A DNA stretch of 61,067 bases from Verrucomicrobiota bacterium JB024. Lineage in GTDB: Bacteria > Verrucomicrobiota > Verrucomicrobiia > Opitutales > Cerasicoccaceae. Location of the stretch: NCBI GenBank assembly GCA_030673825.1, contig JAUTCS010000114.1, positions 1 to 61,067 of the forward strand. Direction: 5' to 3'. Positions within the stretch are counted from its first letter, which is position 1; each line of letters begins with the position of its first letter. The position numbers were made by a program, and so were the translations under genes. Positions 8,360-17,294 of this stretch are shown here, one piece after another. The notes under the pieces were generated by a model. The model saw only the letters and a list, made by a program, of their open reading frames with translations. It did not search any database and was not told the origin of the DNA.

Positions 8360-10615
8360 ATGCGCCTCGCGCCTACGCTCTGCCTGCTCGCCGGACTCTC
8401 TCACCTGGCCGCCGCTGACGATTCCGCCAGCACGGTTGCCCCGGCCATGGCCAACCCGGACGCGGTTGCCACCGGCGCGGTCATCGACGAATCGGTCGAG
8501 CAGATTTACCTGCGGGTGGACCCCACCTACATCCCCCCGGAGGACACTGACCTGACCGACGCGCCCTTCAAGACCATCCAGAGCGCCGTCAACGCCGCCC
8601 TCCAGTACCTGGAGCGCGACCTGCCCGTACGCATCGGCCTGACCGACTACGTTTACCGAGAGTCGGTGACGATACCCGGCAATTCGCTGGGGGCGCTGCT
8701 CGTGATCGAGGGCGACACGCGCCTGGGCACTGTCATCACCGGCAGCGTACCGATGCCGGGGGGCTGGGAGCTGGCCGATGCGGAGAAAAACATCTGGCGG
8801 CACCCTTGGGACCACGACTGGGGCGACTTCACGCTCGATCAGAGCTGGTCCTCCAGCCAGAGCAAGAAGGCCCCGCAACGCCTCGTCTCCCAAAGCAAGA
8901 CCAGCAGCATTGCCCTGAGCTGGGAAGCCCCTTCCCCGGAGGATGCCGAGCCGACCGCCTGCTACCGGGTGTACCGCCAGCGCATCGGCACCACCGAGCA
9001 GGATTATCAGCTCGTGGCCGACGAGATCAAGGAGACCGCGTGGGAGGATTTTTCCGTAGAGCCCGCCACCGCCTTTGAGAACAACCAGTACGCCTACTAT
9101 GTCACCGCGGTGGACAAATGGGGCAAGGAGAGCCGCCCGTCGGGCATCGTCAACAGCCGGGCACGCGACCCGGAGGGAGCCGGCTACGCGCCCTACGTCG
9201 TGCGGCGACGGGAGCAGTTCTTCACCATCGGGCAGTCGCCTCTGGCCCTGCGCATGGTGGAGAAGCCCGAGCAGCTCAGCGTCTTTGGCGAGACGGGGAG
9301 CTTCTATGTCAACGACGGCTACCTGCGCGATGCCAGGGACGGCTACGTGCTGGTCCGCCTGCCCGGCGGGATGACCCCCGAAAACACTCCGATCGAAGCG
9401 GCCACCAACCTCAACCTGGGCCGCAAGGACGCCAGCGCCAACCTCTATGTGGTGGACAAGCCCAACCTCGTCCTGCGCAACCTGACCCTGATCAATTCCG
9501 TGCAGGACGGCCTGCGCCTGGACTGCTGCCGCAATGTGCTGATCGAAGACGTGGACGCCGTCGCCAACGGTGGCAGCGGCATCGACATCAACGTGCAGCG
9601 CAAGCTCCAGCCTGTCAGCGAGGCCGTCACCCTGCGCCGTGTCCGTGCCCGGGAAAACGGAGGCAACGGCATCGCCGCCTCCCGGCTGCTCGACTTCCGG
9701 CTCGAAGACTGCCGCGCCACCGGCAACAACGTGCGCTCTTTCTGGAACGCAGAACTCAACGGCAAGATTTTCACCTGGAACCGGGCGGGCCTGCGCCTGA
9801 GCAGTGCCCACCGAGGCGCTCTGCTCAATATGAACGCGACCGGGAACTACACCCACGGCGTCTGGCTCGACTACAACGCCCGTCAGATCCTGATCGACAA
9901 TCTTTTCGCCCTGCGCAACTCGCAGGCCGGGCTCTATCTGCAGGCCAGCCCCGGCCCCTTCGTCGTCCGTCAGAGCGAAATCTCCCAGAACGAAGTCGGC
10001 CTGCTCATCTCTAACGCCCGCTACGGCCTGATCGCGGATAATCTCTTCGTGGACAACCTCGCCGCACAGATCGAAATCCTTAACCGACCTGCCCGCCCGG
10101 TCGTGGACTGGACCAGTCAGGAGGAGGAAACCGTGCGGGCCGAAAACTGGACCTGGCGCGACAACATCCTCGTTGGCCAAAACACGTGGAGCCCACGCTC
10201 CGCCCTGATCCGCGCGCCCTATGACGAGTGGGACCTCTTTTACGCCACGCTCGACTCCAACGGTAACCTGTGGTGGTGTCCCGAGCCGACACGCGCTGTC
10301 CAACTTGATGACCAGCGCGTGGACCTCTCCGGCTGGCAGATGGCCAGCGGACAAGACCTCGGCTCGCTCTTCGCCGACCCGAAGCTCAGGTTCAACGATG
10401 ACACTGGCGAAACCGAAACCGCACCCGACTCGCCGCTCAACAACCGTTCCGCCTGGCCCGTGGCCGAGCTGCCGGAGGACCACCGGCAGTTGTTCGAGGC
10501 CACCCATCCGACACAGGATGGTGTGGCTGCCCCGGCGGATGCAGCCGGGGACTTGATGAAAGTAATCGTCAACCCGGACCAGCCGGAGGTTTTCCAGGTC
10601 AAACAAATGAAATAG
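8360..10615 (+). CDS. Secreted right-handed beta-helix protein with an internal FnIII-like domain
   Basis: The ATG at 8360 opens a signal peptide (MRLAPTLCLLAGLSHLAAA); the frame also allows a TTG at 8318. The 751-residue protein has an N-terminal FKTIQSAVNAAL segment typical of pectate-lyase-like/DUF1565 helices. A fibronectin-III-like segment follows at roughly residues 170-268 (SSIALSWEAP to YYVTAVDKWGKES). Parallel beta-helix rungs rich in Asn occupy about 367-575 (LRNLTLINS, GLRLDCCRN, GIDINVQ). Such proteins often bind or cleave polysaccharides. With UxaE upstream, a pectin- or uronan-active enzyme is plausible, but no catalytic residues could be assigned. Confidence 0.75.
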   Translation: MRLAPTLCLLAGLSHLAAADDSASTVAPAMANPDAVATGAVIDESVEQIYLRVDPTYIPPEDTDLTDAPFKTIQSAVNAALQYLERDLPVRIGLTDYVYRESVTIPGNSLGALLVIEGDTRLGTVITGSVPMPGGWELADAEKNIWRHPWDHDWGDFTLDQSWSSSQSKKAPQRLVSQSKTSSIALSWEAPSPEDAEPTACYRVYRQRIGTTEQDYQLVADEIKETAWEDFSVEPATAFENNQYAYYVTAVDKWGKESRPSGIVNSRARDPEGAGYAPYVVRRREQFFTIGQSPLALRMVEKPEQLSVFGETGSFYVNDGYLRDARDGYVLVRLPGGMTPENTPIEAATNLNLGRKDASANLYVVDKPNLVLRNLTLINSVQDGLRLDCCRNVLIEDVDAVANGGSGIDINVQRKLQPVSEAVTLRRVRARENGGNGIAASRLLDFRLEDCRATGNNVRSFWNAELNGKIFTWNRAGLRLSSAHRGALLNMNATGNYTHGVWLDYNARQILIDNLFALRNSQAGLYLQASPGPFVVRQSEISQNEVGLLISNARYGLIADNLFVDNLAAQIEILNRPARPVVDWTSQEEETVRAENWTWRDNILVGQNTWSPRSALIRAPYDEWDLFYATLDSNGNLWWCPEPTRAVQLDDQRVDLSGWQMASGQDLGSLFADPKLRFNDDTGETETAPDSPLNNRSAWPVAELPEDHRQLFEATHPTQDGVAAPADAAGDLMKVIVNPDQPEVFQVKQMK

Positions 10616-10727
10616 GCAAGCTACGGGCGGCCTTATCAGGGCAAGAAGTCAGCCGACAACCCTTGACCAACGCCCCTAAGCGCTTGTCAGGGAACGCTTC
10701 CTGTGCGAAGCTGGTCCCTTTACTGTG

Positions 10728-11345
10728 ATGCCGAACCTGGACGCCATCGTTCCCCTCCTGTGGATCCCTTTTGTGACCGCCTTCATCGGGTGGCTGACGA
10801 ACTGGGTCGCGATCCGTATGCTCTTCCGCCCCCGGCGGCCCGTGAACCTGCTGGTCTTCAAATGGCAGGGTCTGATCCCCCGGCGGCAGGCCGATGTGGC
10901 CGACACCGTGGCCGAGGTGATCGAGCGTGAGGTGCTCAGCCAGCACACCATCCGCACGGAGCTGGAGCGACTCGACGTGAGCGGACGGCTGGACGCGTTC
11001 GTCCGGCGCGTGGTGCGCGAAAAGGCCGGGCGCAAGCTCCAGTCCATCCCGCTGATCGGTGCCTTTGTCAACGACCGCACCCTCGGCATGATCGAGCAGG
11101 CGGCGGTGGACGCCGTCCACGAGGAAGCGGGCAAGATGCGCGACAACCTGGCCGAGGACCTCGAAAAGCACCTGCAAATCCGCGACATCGTGCGCCAGCG
11201 CGTCGCGGAGTTTGACCTGGACAAGCTGGAGGCGGTGGTCAAGCAGGTCGCCACACGCGAACTGCGGCTGATCGAGTGGCTCGGCGGCATCCTGGGCTTT
11301 ATCATCGGGCTGGCCCAAATCGCGATTCTGTTGGCGATTCGGTAA
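10728..11345 (+). CDS. DUF445 family membrane protein
   Basis: The 205-residue protein has an N-terminal membrane segment running into a conserved GWLTNWVAIRMLFRP motif. A charged helical middle follows (AEVIEREVLSQHTIR), and a C-terminal membrane helix (IEWLGGILGFIIGLAQIAIL) closes it. This is the DUF445/YheB-like layout, shorter than long members of the family. The function is unknown; membrane anchoring with a helical cytoplasmic or periplasmic part is inferred. ATG at 10728 is taken over the GTG immediately before it. A nested inverted repeat begins at the stop codon. Confidence 0.8.
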   Translation: MPNLDAIVPLLWIPFVTAFIGWLTNWVAIRMLFRPRRPVNLLVFKWQGLIPRRQADVADTVAEVIEREVLSQHTIRTELERLDVSGRLDAFVRRVVREKAGRKLQSIPLIGAFVNDRTLGMIEQAAVDAVHEEAGKMRDNLAEDLEKHLQIRDIVRQRVAEFDLDKLEAVVKQVATRELRLIEWLGGILGFIIGLAQIAILLAIR

Positions 11346-11396
11346 GCAAAACTATCCGCAAGGATCAAAAACGTTAATAAATACGTTTTTGCTTAC
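11342..11396. terminator. Nested inverted repeat at the 3' end of the DUF445 gene
   Basis: The outer arms GTAAGCAAAA (11342-11351) and TTTTGCTTAC (11387-11396) are perfect complements. Inside them AAAAACGT (11367-11374) pairs with ACGTTTTT (11383-11390). The left outer arm includes the stop codon. The inner hairpin ends in a T run, so it could act as a weak terminator, but the stem is AT-rich. Confidence 0.4.
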
Positions 11397-11449
11397 TGCA
11401 TATCGACCTTTGATATCATTACACTTGCTATACTTTACAAGCAGCAGCC

Positions 11450-11506
11450 ATGATCGACGACACGCCTCCCGCCGATAAAGATCCTACTGTTGAATATGTA
11501 CGATAG
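11450..11506 (+). other. Short ORF overlapping the start of the next gene
   Basis: ATG at 11450 opens an 18-codon ORF (MIDDTPPADKDPTVEYVR) ending at 11506. It overlaps the membrane-protein start at 11496 in another frame. Neither start has a clear Shine-Dalgarno sequence. It may be a coupling leader, the displaced N-terminus of the next gene, or chance. Confidence 0.25.
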
Positions 11507-11996
11507 CCCGTCCTCCGCCGCCACGGTGAGTACCGAGGAATTCGCTCACCGGCTCTATGCCCGTCAAAATCTGCCGCTAGCCATTCTCGCGGGCGCCATC
11601 GCCTCCGTGGTGAGCGCTGCCGCCTGGGCCGGTGTCACCGTGCTCACGCACTACCAGATCGGTTACCTCGCCGTGGCCATCGGCTTCATCGTCGGCTTTG
11701 CCGTGCGCCTGACAGGCCGGGGGCTGACGCCCGTCTTCGGCGTCGTCGGGGCGGCCTTCGCCCTGTTCGGCTGCGTGCTGGGGAACTTCCTCAGCCAGGT
11801 CGGTTTCTACAGTGTGGAGGAGCATGTCAGCTTTTTCGAGGTCCTGCGTTATCTCGACTACAGCGTGGTCCCGCAGGTGATGATCGAGAGCTTCCACCCG
11901 ATGGACGTCCTGTTCTACGGGCTGGCGCTTTTCGCCGGGTATCGCTACAGCTTTCACCAGATCAGCGACGCCGAGCTCGGCCGGCTGAATGCCTGA
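11496..11996 (+). CDS. Four-helix membrane protein of unknown function
   Basis: The 166-residue product has hydrophobic segments at about residues 27-51 (LPLAILAGAIASVVSAAAWAG), 58-72, 80-100 and near the C-terminus (VLFYGLALFAGYRYSF). The middle helix region has VGFAVRLTGRGLTPVFGVVGAAFALFG, which resembles small integral proteins common in this group of bacteria. I do not recognise a named family. The start is uncertain: TTG at 11490, ATG at 11496, or an upstream frame via the overlapping short ORF. It is convergent with radC, 56 bp away. Confidence 0.7.
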   Translation: MYDSPSSAATVSTEEFAHRLYARQNLPLAILAGAIASVVSAAAWAGVTVLTHYQIGYLAVAIGFIVGFAVRLTGRGLTPVFGVVGAAFALFGCVLGNFLSQVGFYSVEEHVSFFEVLRYLDYSVVPQVMIESFHPMDVLFYGLALFAGYRYSFHQISDAELGRLNA

Positions 11997-12032
11997 GCGG
12001 CAGCGGGATCGGTAATCCGCCGGATCGCAGTT

Positions 12033-12049
12033 GCAGGATGATGTCCTGC
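12033..12049. terminator. Small hairpin between convergent genes
   Basis: GCAGGA and TCCTGC form a perfect 6-bp stem with a 5-nt loop, placed between the stop codons of the membrane-protein gene and radC. No T run follows on either strand, so termination is only a possibility. Confidence 0.25.
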
Positions 12050-12052
12050 GGC

Positions 12053-12745
12053 CTACAGCGTCAGCAGTCCCTCGTCGAGAAAGCTGAGCGCCTCGTCCGG
12101 CGTGACGATGATGTGGTCGAGCAGTTTGAGGCCCACGGCGTTGGCAGCCTCGACCAGCCGCTGTGTCAGGCGCAGATCGTCGGCAGACGCCTTGAGCTGA
12201 CCGCTGGGGTGATTATGAGCGACCACGATGAAGACCGCGTGCCGGGCCAAGGCCGCCTGCATGACCTTGCGCGGGTAAACCGTCGTGCGGTCGGCCACGC
12301 CCTCCTCCAGTCGCTGCACGCCGTCGGGCAGGAGCTGGTAACGCTTGTCCAGGTAGGCGACCTCGAACACCTCATGCCGCAGCCCGCCCAGGCGCGAGCG
12401 CCAGAAATCGATCAACTCGTCCACCCCGTCCAGGAGCGAACGGCTCTCGGCCCGCTGACGCAGGTAAAGCGCCGCCGACTCGCGGATAATGCGCAGGGCC
12501 ACCGGGGCGACCTCGCCGATGCCATCGATCCCGCGCAGCTCCTCCGGTGAGGCATCTAGGATGGCCCGCACCGAGCCGAAACGCTTTAGCAAAGCCTTGG
12601 CGGGTTCCTTCACATCGCGCCGGGGGATGCACAGGGTTAGCAGCACCTCCACGATTTCGTGGTCCGCGAACCCGTCGAAGCCGGATTTGAGGAAACGCTG
12701 GCGCAATCTGGCGCGGTGACCCTCTCCCGGCGATGGCGTTTTCAT
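12053..12745 (-). CDS. radC: RadC/JAMM-domain protein
   Basis: The 230-residue protein has an N-terminal UPF0758 helical part (DHEIVEVLLTLCIPRRD, then an HhH-like DGIGEVAPVALR). The JAMM metalloprotease-like core follows, with HNHPSG (His177, His179) and ADD (about 189-190) as metal ligands. RadC is historically linked to DNA repair, but its biochemical role is unsettled. The ATG at 12745 is preferred to a TTG at 12766. It is monocistronic and convergent with the upstream membrane gene. Confidence 0.9.
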   Translation of the reverse strand: MKTPSPGEGHRARLRQRFLKSGFDGFADHEIVEVLLTLCIPRRDVKEPAKALLKRFGSVRAILDASPEELRGIDGIGEVAPVALRIIRESAALYLRQRAESRSLLDGVDELIDFWRSRLGGLRHEVFEVAYLDKRYQLLPDGVQRLEEGVADRTTVYPRKVMQAALARHAVFIVVAHNHPSGQLKASADDLRLTQRLVEAANAVGLKLLDHIIVTPDEALSFLDEGLLTL

Positions 12746-12841
12746 TAGCGGAAAACTCAATCCCAAGCGCCCTCGGAGGTCAACCGAAACGACGTCCCGG
12801 GACTTGCCTTTTCACCGATTCAGGCCTAGCCTGATACTACC

Positions 12842-13735
12842 ATGAGCGGAAAGCACCTCGCCCCCGCCTGTTTGATGGTTGTGCTGTGTTTTGCACCGGC
12901 GGCGCCGGGCGCTAGCGTTGAACCCGGCGACAGCTACGCCGACATGATCGAGGCCCTCGGCAAACCGCAGGGGTACTTCGAGCTGGAGGACAACAAGACG
13001 CTCTACCTCTACCCGGCGGGGAAAGTCACCGTCGTCGAGGGCGTTGTGACCGTGGCCGAGCTGAAAACGACCGACGAGCTCGCCCGCGAGGATGAGCTCA
13101 AGGCCGAGGCCGCCCGCCAATGGGAAGCCCACAAGGAGATGATGCAGACCCGTCACCTGGAGAAGGGTGAAACGCTCAAGGCCGACAAGCTCTCCGACCC
13201 GACCTTTCTGGCCAAGTCCTCCGGCGAACAGCTGGCCTTCTGGAAACGCTTCCAGCGGGACTATCCCGAGATCGAGGTGAACGAGGTCGTCACCGCGCTG
13301 GCCGAGCGTTACTCCCGCGAGCAGGAGGAGCTGGCCCGAGCCGAAAATCAGCTCAAGGCCCAACAGCAAAAAATCAACTCGCTCGAACAGCGCGTGCAGG
13401 TCGCCGAACAGACCGCTCAGCAGGCCGAGGAGGCCGCCCGGCAACAGCCCACCTACTCCGCTTTTTACGGGACCGAGTACCCGGCCTACTATTACCCCTA
13501 TCCGCAGAACCGCGTCGTCATCGTCAACAGCGACGGCAGTACCACGGTCATCCCGTCCAACTCGCGCCCCGTTTACCAGCGCAGCGGGATTCAGGTTAAC
13601 GGCAGCTTCGGCAACGTCAACGTGCGCTACTCTTCCGGCGGCTCCACCTACAACAACTGGGCCTACCCGAGAAACTCGACCATCATCGTGCGCACGCAGC
13701 AGCCTCAGCCGCCGACGCCACCCCCGGCGCCGTAA
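12842..13735 (+). CDS. Secreted coiled-coil protein with Tyr-rich C-terminus
   Basis: The 297-residue product starts with a signal peptide (to about APGA, residue 24). A small domain with GDSYADMIEALGKPQGYFEL and VTVVEGVVTVAEL follows; this pattern resembles SmpA/BamE-like or lipid-binding folds but is not diagnostic. Residues about 160-200 form a heptad-like coiled coil (ENQLKAQQQKINSLEQRV). The tail is Tyr/Asn/Pro rich (AYYYPYP, ending PPTPPPAP). No named family is recognised; it is probably a periplasmic or surface structural protein. It is flanked by divergent radC and a convergent RluA-type gene. Confidence 0.7.
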   Translation: MSGKHLAPACLMVVLCFAPAAPGASVEPGDSYADMIEALGKPQGYFELEDNKTLYLYPAGKVTVVEGVVTVAELKTTDELAREDELKAEAARQWEAHKEMMQTRHLEKGETLKADKLSDPTFLAKSSGEQLAFWKRFQRDYPEIEVNEVVTALAERYSREQEELARAENQLKAQQQKINSLEQRVQVAEQTAQQAEEAARQQPTYSAFYGTEYPAYYYPYPQNRVVIVNSDGSTTVIPSNSRPVYQRSGIQVNGSFGNVNVRYSSGGSTYNNWAYPRNSTIIVRTQQPQPPTPPPAP

Positions 13736-13802
13736 CGCAAGCTGACAGTTGGCTGGACGGGAAGCAGAAAACGGCTTTAGCCGCCGCACATGAAAACCAC
13801 CC

Positions 13803-14732
13803 TCACCCAAGCGCCCGCAGGCGCTCCATCTGGGCGGTGAATGCCTCCGGCAGCGGGGCCTCAAACAGCAACGGCTCGCCCGTGACCGGGTGCGCGAACC
13901 CGAGGATCTGTGCGTGCAGGAAAAAGTGCGGTGGGGCCTTTTCGCCGGGCTTGGGGCGGTAGCCGTAGGTGACGTCGCCCAGGATGGGACGCCCCATGTG
14001 GCTGAGGTGGACCCGGATCTGGTGCGTGCGCCCGGTGTGCAGGAAGCAACGCACGAGCGTGTGGTGGTGCCCGAAGTGCTCCTCGACCTTCCAGTCGGTG
14101 TGGGCGGGGCGTCCGCCCTCGACCACGGCCATACGGGTGCGATTGCCGGGGTGGCGGTCGATGGGAAGCTGGATCGTGCCGGACTCTTGCGGCGGGTTGC
14201 CGGTGACGATGGCGAGGTACTCCTTCCGAATCTGCCGCCCGGAGAAGCCCTCCACCAGCTTAAAGAAAGCCACATCGGTCTTGGCGAAGACAATCGCGCC
14301 GGAGGTCTCCTTGTCCAGGCGGTGAACGATGCCGGGGCGCAAATCCCCGGAGGCACGGCTGAGGACGCCGCCGCAGGCGTGCATCATCCCGTGGCAGAGT
14401 GTGGGCTCCTCGATGCCGGGGCCGCCGTGCGTGATGACGCCGCAGGGCTTCAAGGCAACGGCGATGTGCTCGTCCTGATAGAGCAGCTTGATGCCGAGGT
14501 CGACCGGCTCGACGCTGCTGGGCGGCGGCTCGGGCAGCACGAGGCTGAGGATGTCGCCCGCCTCCAGCGGATGTTTCTTTTTTATCGGCTCGCCCTTGAA
14601 CAGGACCTCGCCGCGGTCGAACGACTTCTGCAGGCGCGAACGGCTGAAGTTCGGGAAATTCTCCGCCAGGATGCGGTCGGCGCGCTCGCGCTCGACACCC
14701 TCGGGGACCATGAATGCGATGGGCTCAGGCAT
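13803..14732 (-). CDS. RluA-family 23S rRNA/tRNA pseudouridine synthase
   Basis: The 309-residue protein has an N-terminal S4 RNA-binding domain (SRSRLQKSFDRGEVLFKGE, residues about 30-47). The catalytic domain holds HRLDKETSG with Asp140 as nucleophile, and later HTGRTHQIRVHLSHMG and PILGDVTYG. The S4 domain and size suggest an RluD- or RluC-like enzyme. The ATG at 14732 overlaps the adenosine deaminase stop by 8 bp, implying translational coupling; an alternative ATG lies at 14711. Confidence 0.9.
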   Translation of the reverse strand: MPEPIAFMVPEGVERERADRILAENFPNFSRSRLQKSFDRGEVLFKGEPIKKKHPLEAGDILSLVLPEPPPSSVEPVDLGIKLLYQDEHIAVALKPCGVITHGGPGIEEPTLCHGMMHACGGVLSRASGDLRPGIVHRLDKETSGAIVFAKTDVAFFKLVEGFSGRQIRKEYLAIVTGNPPQESGTIQLPIDRHPGNRTRMAVVEGGRPAHTDWKVEEHFGHHHTLVRCFLHTGRTHQIRVHLSHMGRPILGDVTYGYRPKPGEKAPPHFFLHAQILGFAHPVTGEPLLFEAPLPEAFTAQMERLRALG

Positions 14733-15747
14733 CGGCGGGATGAACGTTGAGAGCGGCAGCAGCGGCCCGGTCAAAGTCGTCGAGCAGGGCCTGCCGGTGC
14801 TCCTCGCACAGCAGCGCGGCCTCGAAGCCGTTGCGAGCCAGCCGCACCAGCTCGGCGCGGGTGAAGTCGCGGTGCTCGTGCAGCAGTTCGTACTCGTCGG
14901 CGAGGGTGTTGCCGAAGACGAGCGGGTCATCCGTGCTGACGGTACAGCGCACCCCGGCGTCGAAAAGATCGCGGATGGGGTGATTCTCGCGGGTGACGCC
15001 GGGCATGAGCTTGACGTTGCTGATCGGGCACACGTCGAGCGTGAGGCCACGCTCGCGGATGAGCGCGACGACCGCCGGGTCCTCGATGGCCCGCACGCCA
15101 TGCTCGATGCGCTGGGCGCCGAGCTCCTCGATAACGTATCGCACAAAGTCCGCCCCGCAGAACTCGCCCGCGTGGGCCTTGGTGAACTTCCCCGCCGCGC
15201 GGGCCTCGCGCCAGATGCGCGGCGCGGCCTCATCGACGGGGAGTGTCTCGGTCCCGTGCAGGTCGATCCCGGCCAGCCCGTCCCAAGTCAGCGCCTCCTC
15301 GATCACGGGGAGCATCCGCTCGTTCATGCCTCCATGGTGGATGCCGAGGAAAACCCGCACCTCCAGCCCGGCGGGCGCGGCGGCGAGAATGCCGTCAAGG
15401 ATGCCCTTGCCGTCCACCCCGAGGAACTCGATCACGCCGCTGGCGAAACTCGTCTCGACGTAGCGGACGTTCTGCGCCTGGAGTTCCTTAAACACCTCGA
15501 CCGCCGCCGCGTGGTAACGCTCGGGCGAGACGTACCACTGGAGCGCGTGCCCGAGCAGCGTCTCGTCGAAGTGCGCGAAGTCGCGGAACTTGAAATGCCC
15601 CTCCCAGGACGGCGGCGTGGCCGCGTACTTGATCCCGTCCAGCTCCTGCAGGAGCCGCCACGGCAGCGCCCCCTCGATGTGCAGGTGCGTCTCGGTCTTC
15701 GGGAGGGCTTGGATGAAGGTGTGCAGTGCTGAGCTCGGTTCGATCAT
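14725..15747 (-). CDS. add: Adenosine deaminase
   Basis: The 340-residue metal-dependent hydrolase carries the N-terminal zinc pair His21/His23 (KTETHLHIEGAL) and HAGEFCGAD in the middle. It also has EHGVRAIEDP and the STDDPLVFG ligand Asp near the C-terminus. These are the adenosine/adenine deaminase signatures; adenosine or adenine to the inosine/hypoxanthine form is the expected reaction, in the cytoplasm. ATG at 15747 is chosen over a longer frame to 15801. The gene overlaps the downstream pseudouridine synthase gene by 8 bp. Confidence 0.9.
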   Translation of the reverse strand: MIEPSSALHTFIQALPKTETHLHIEGALPWRLLQELDGIKYAATPPSWEGHFKFRDFAHFDETLLGHALQWYVSPERYHAAAVEVFKELQAQNVRYVETSFASGVIEFLGVDGKGILDGILAAAPAGLEVRVFLGIHHGGMNERMLPVIEEALTWDGLAGIDLHGTETLPVDEAAPRIWREARAAGKFTKAHAGEFCGADFVRYVIEELGAQRIEHGVRAIEDPAVVALIRERGLTLDVCPISNVKLMPGVTRENHPIRDLFDAGVRCTVSTDDPLVFGNTLADEYELLHEHRDFTRAELVRLARNGFEAALLCEEHRQALLDDFDRAAAAALNVHPADA

Positions 15748-15797
15748 AGTTCTGTTCGCAATAAATATACGTAGACAACATGAGTGGTCTATCAGCC

Positions 15798-16058
15798 TCA
15801 ACCAGATGACTCATCAAATGTTGATCCATCCACCTTTCCGAGACAAACCAAGTCCTCATTGGCCTGAAGCCAAACCTGTAAGCCCATTTTCTCAAAACGT
15901 ATCAGAATTCCACCGGTATCCTGACATGCGAAATCACGCGCATCCTCAGTGTTAGCATGAAACAACCGCTCAATACAACCACGCTCTGAGCCTACACGCA
16001 CGAGGTCCCCCGGCTCGACCGGATTTCCTGTCGTGTAAGTAAAATACGGCTCGGACAT
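15798..16058 (-). CDS. Small hypothetical protein, AT-richer than its neighbours
   Basis: The 86-residue product begins MSEPYFTYTTGNPVEPGDLV and contains a G-x-x-G-x-I (GSERGCIERL) and a DTGGILIRFEKMGLQVWL segment. This looks like the small beta-rich proteins of unknown function found singly near mobile or toxin loci, but I cannot assign a family. Its base composition is noticeably more AT-rich than add or the aminopeptidase gene on either side, suggesting recent arrival. Confidence 0.55.
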   Translation of the reverse strand: MSEPYFTYTTGNPVEPGDLVRVGSERGCIERLFHANTEDARDFACQDTGGILIRFEKMGLQVWLQANEDLVCLGKVDGSTFDESSG

Positions 16059-16095
16059 GATCGACAGTTCTATTTTCTAGCAGAGTCTTTTTCGA

Positions 16096-17208
16096 CTACT
16101 TCCCCATCAAATACTCGGGGTTGAGCTTGTGGAGGGCTTTGGGGAGAAAGACGCCGTCCTTGCGGATGACCTTGCCGTCGAAGAGTATTTCGCCACCGCC
16201 CCAGTCCTTGCGCTGGATATTGACCAGGTCCCAGTGGACCTGCGAACGGTTGCCGTTGTCGGCGTGCTCGTAGGCCTGGCCGGGCGTGAAGTGGAAGGAG
16301 CCGGCGATCTTCTCGTCGAAGAGAATGTCACGCATGGGCTCGGTCACGTACGGGTTGAAGCCGATGGCGAACTCGCCAATGTAGCGCGCGCCCTCGTCGG
16401 AGTCGAGGATCTGGTTGAGCTTCTTCGTGTTCGACGAGGTGGCCTCGACGATCTTGCCCGTCTTGAAGACGAGCTTCACGTTGTCAAAGGACACGCCCTG
16501 GTACACGGTCGGGGCGTTGTAGCTGATGACGCCCTCGACGCTGTCGCGCACCGGCGCGGTGAAGACTTCGCCGTCGGGGATGTTGTACTGGCCGCCGCAA
16601 GGGACGGCCGGGATGCCCTTGATGGAAAAGCGCAGGTCCGTGCCGGGGCCCTTGAGCTGCACCTGATCGGTCTTTTCCATGAGCTTTTTCAGGGCGGCCA
16701 TGCCGGGCTTCATGCGGGCGTAGTCGAGCGTGCACACGCGGAAGTAAAAGTCCTCGAAGGCCTCGGTGCTCATCATGGCCTGCTGGGCCATGGAAGGGGT
16801 CGGCCAGCGCAGCACGACCCACTTGGTGTGATTCACGCGGTGGTCGAGCACGGGCTTCATGGCATGCATGTATGCGGCCATCTGCTTCGAGGGCACGTCG
16901 CTGGACTCGAAAATATTGTGCGAGCCGCGCACGGCGATGTAGGCGGCCATGTTTTTCATCCGCGCCAGCTCGATCTTGGCCAACGAGGCGAACTGCTCGG
17001 GCGTGCCCTTGATGATCAGCTCGCGCTGGATGCGGGCATTGTGCTCCAACACGTGCGCAACGGCCCCGCGCTTGCGGGCGGCGCGGATCAACGCCACGAC
17101 CATCTCCGCGGGGATGTCGAAAGCGTCGATAAGGACGTGTTCGCCCTTTTTGAGCGAGCAGGAAAAGCCGGTCAGCACGGAGGCGAGTTCTTCGTAACGG
17201 GAATCCAT
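16096..17208 (-). CDS. M29-family aminopeptidase
   Basis: The 370-residue protein matches the thermophilic metalloaminopeptidase family (AmpS, aminopeptidase T). It has an N-terminal [14 protein letters not shown] region and [16 protein letters not shown] in the middle. The C-terminal metal-binding stretch includes GEFAIGFNP and the HWD triplet. The expected function is cytoplasmic removal of N-terminal amino acids using a divalent metal. It appears monocistronic; no operator or terminator was seen next to it. Confidence 0.9.
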   Translation of the reverse strand: MDSRYEELASVLTGFSCSLKKGEHVLIDAFDIPAEMVVALIRAARKRGAVAHVLEHNARIQRELIIKGTPEQFASLAKIELARMKNMAAYIAVRGSHNIFESSDVPSKQMAAYMHAMKPVLDHRVNHTKWVVLRWPTPSMAQQAMMSTEAFEDFYFRVCTLDYARMKPGMAALKKLMEKTDQVQLKGPGTDLRFSIKGIPAVPCGGQYNIPDGEVFTAPVRDSVEGVISYNAPTVYQGVSFDNVKLVFKTGKIVEATSSNTKKLNQILDSDEGARYIGEFAIGFNPYVTEPMRDILFDEKIAGSFHFTPGQAYEHADNGNRSQVHWDLVNIQRKDWGGGEILFDGKVIRKDGVFLPKALHKLNPEYLMGK

Positions 17209-17294
17209 ATTCCGCCTAAAATGGGCTGAATACCTACCGGGGTCAAGCTATGCCAAACCCTCCACACGGGCAGGAAAAAGAAGCGAACCGGCCC

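Noticed and set aside
8282-10606. 774-codon open frame on the minus strand
   Set aside because: It is entirely antisense to the beta-helix gene, has no ordered domains, and arises from GC-rich codon use. The plus-strand protein has a signal peptide and repeat structure.
12812-14356. 514-codon minus-strand frame
   Set aside because: It overlaps the secreted coiled-coil gene on the opposite strand and the pseudouridine synthase in another frame; no coherent domain.
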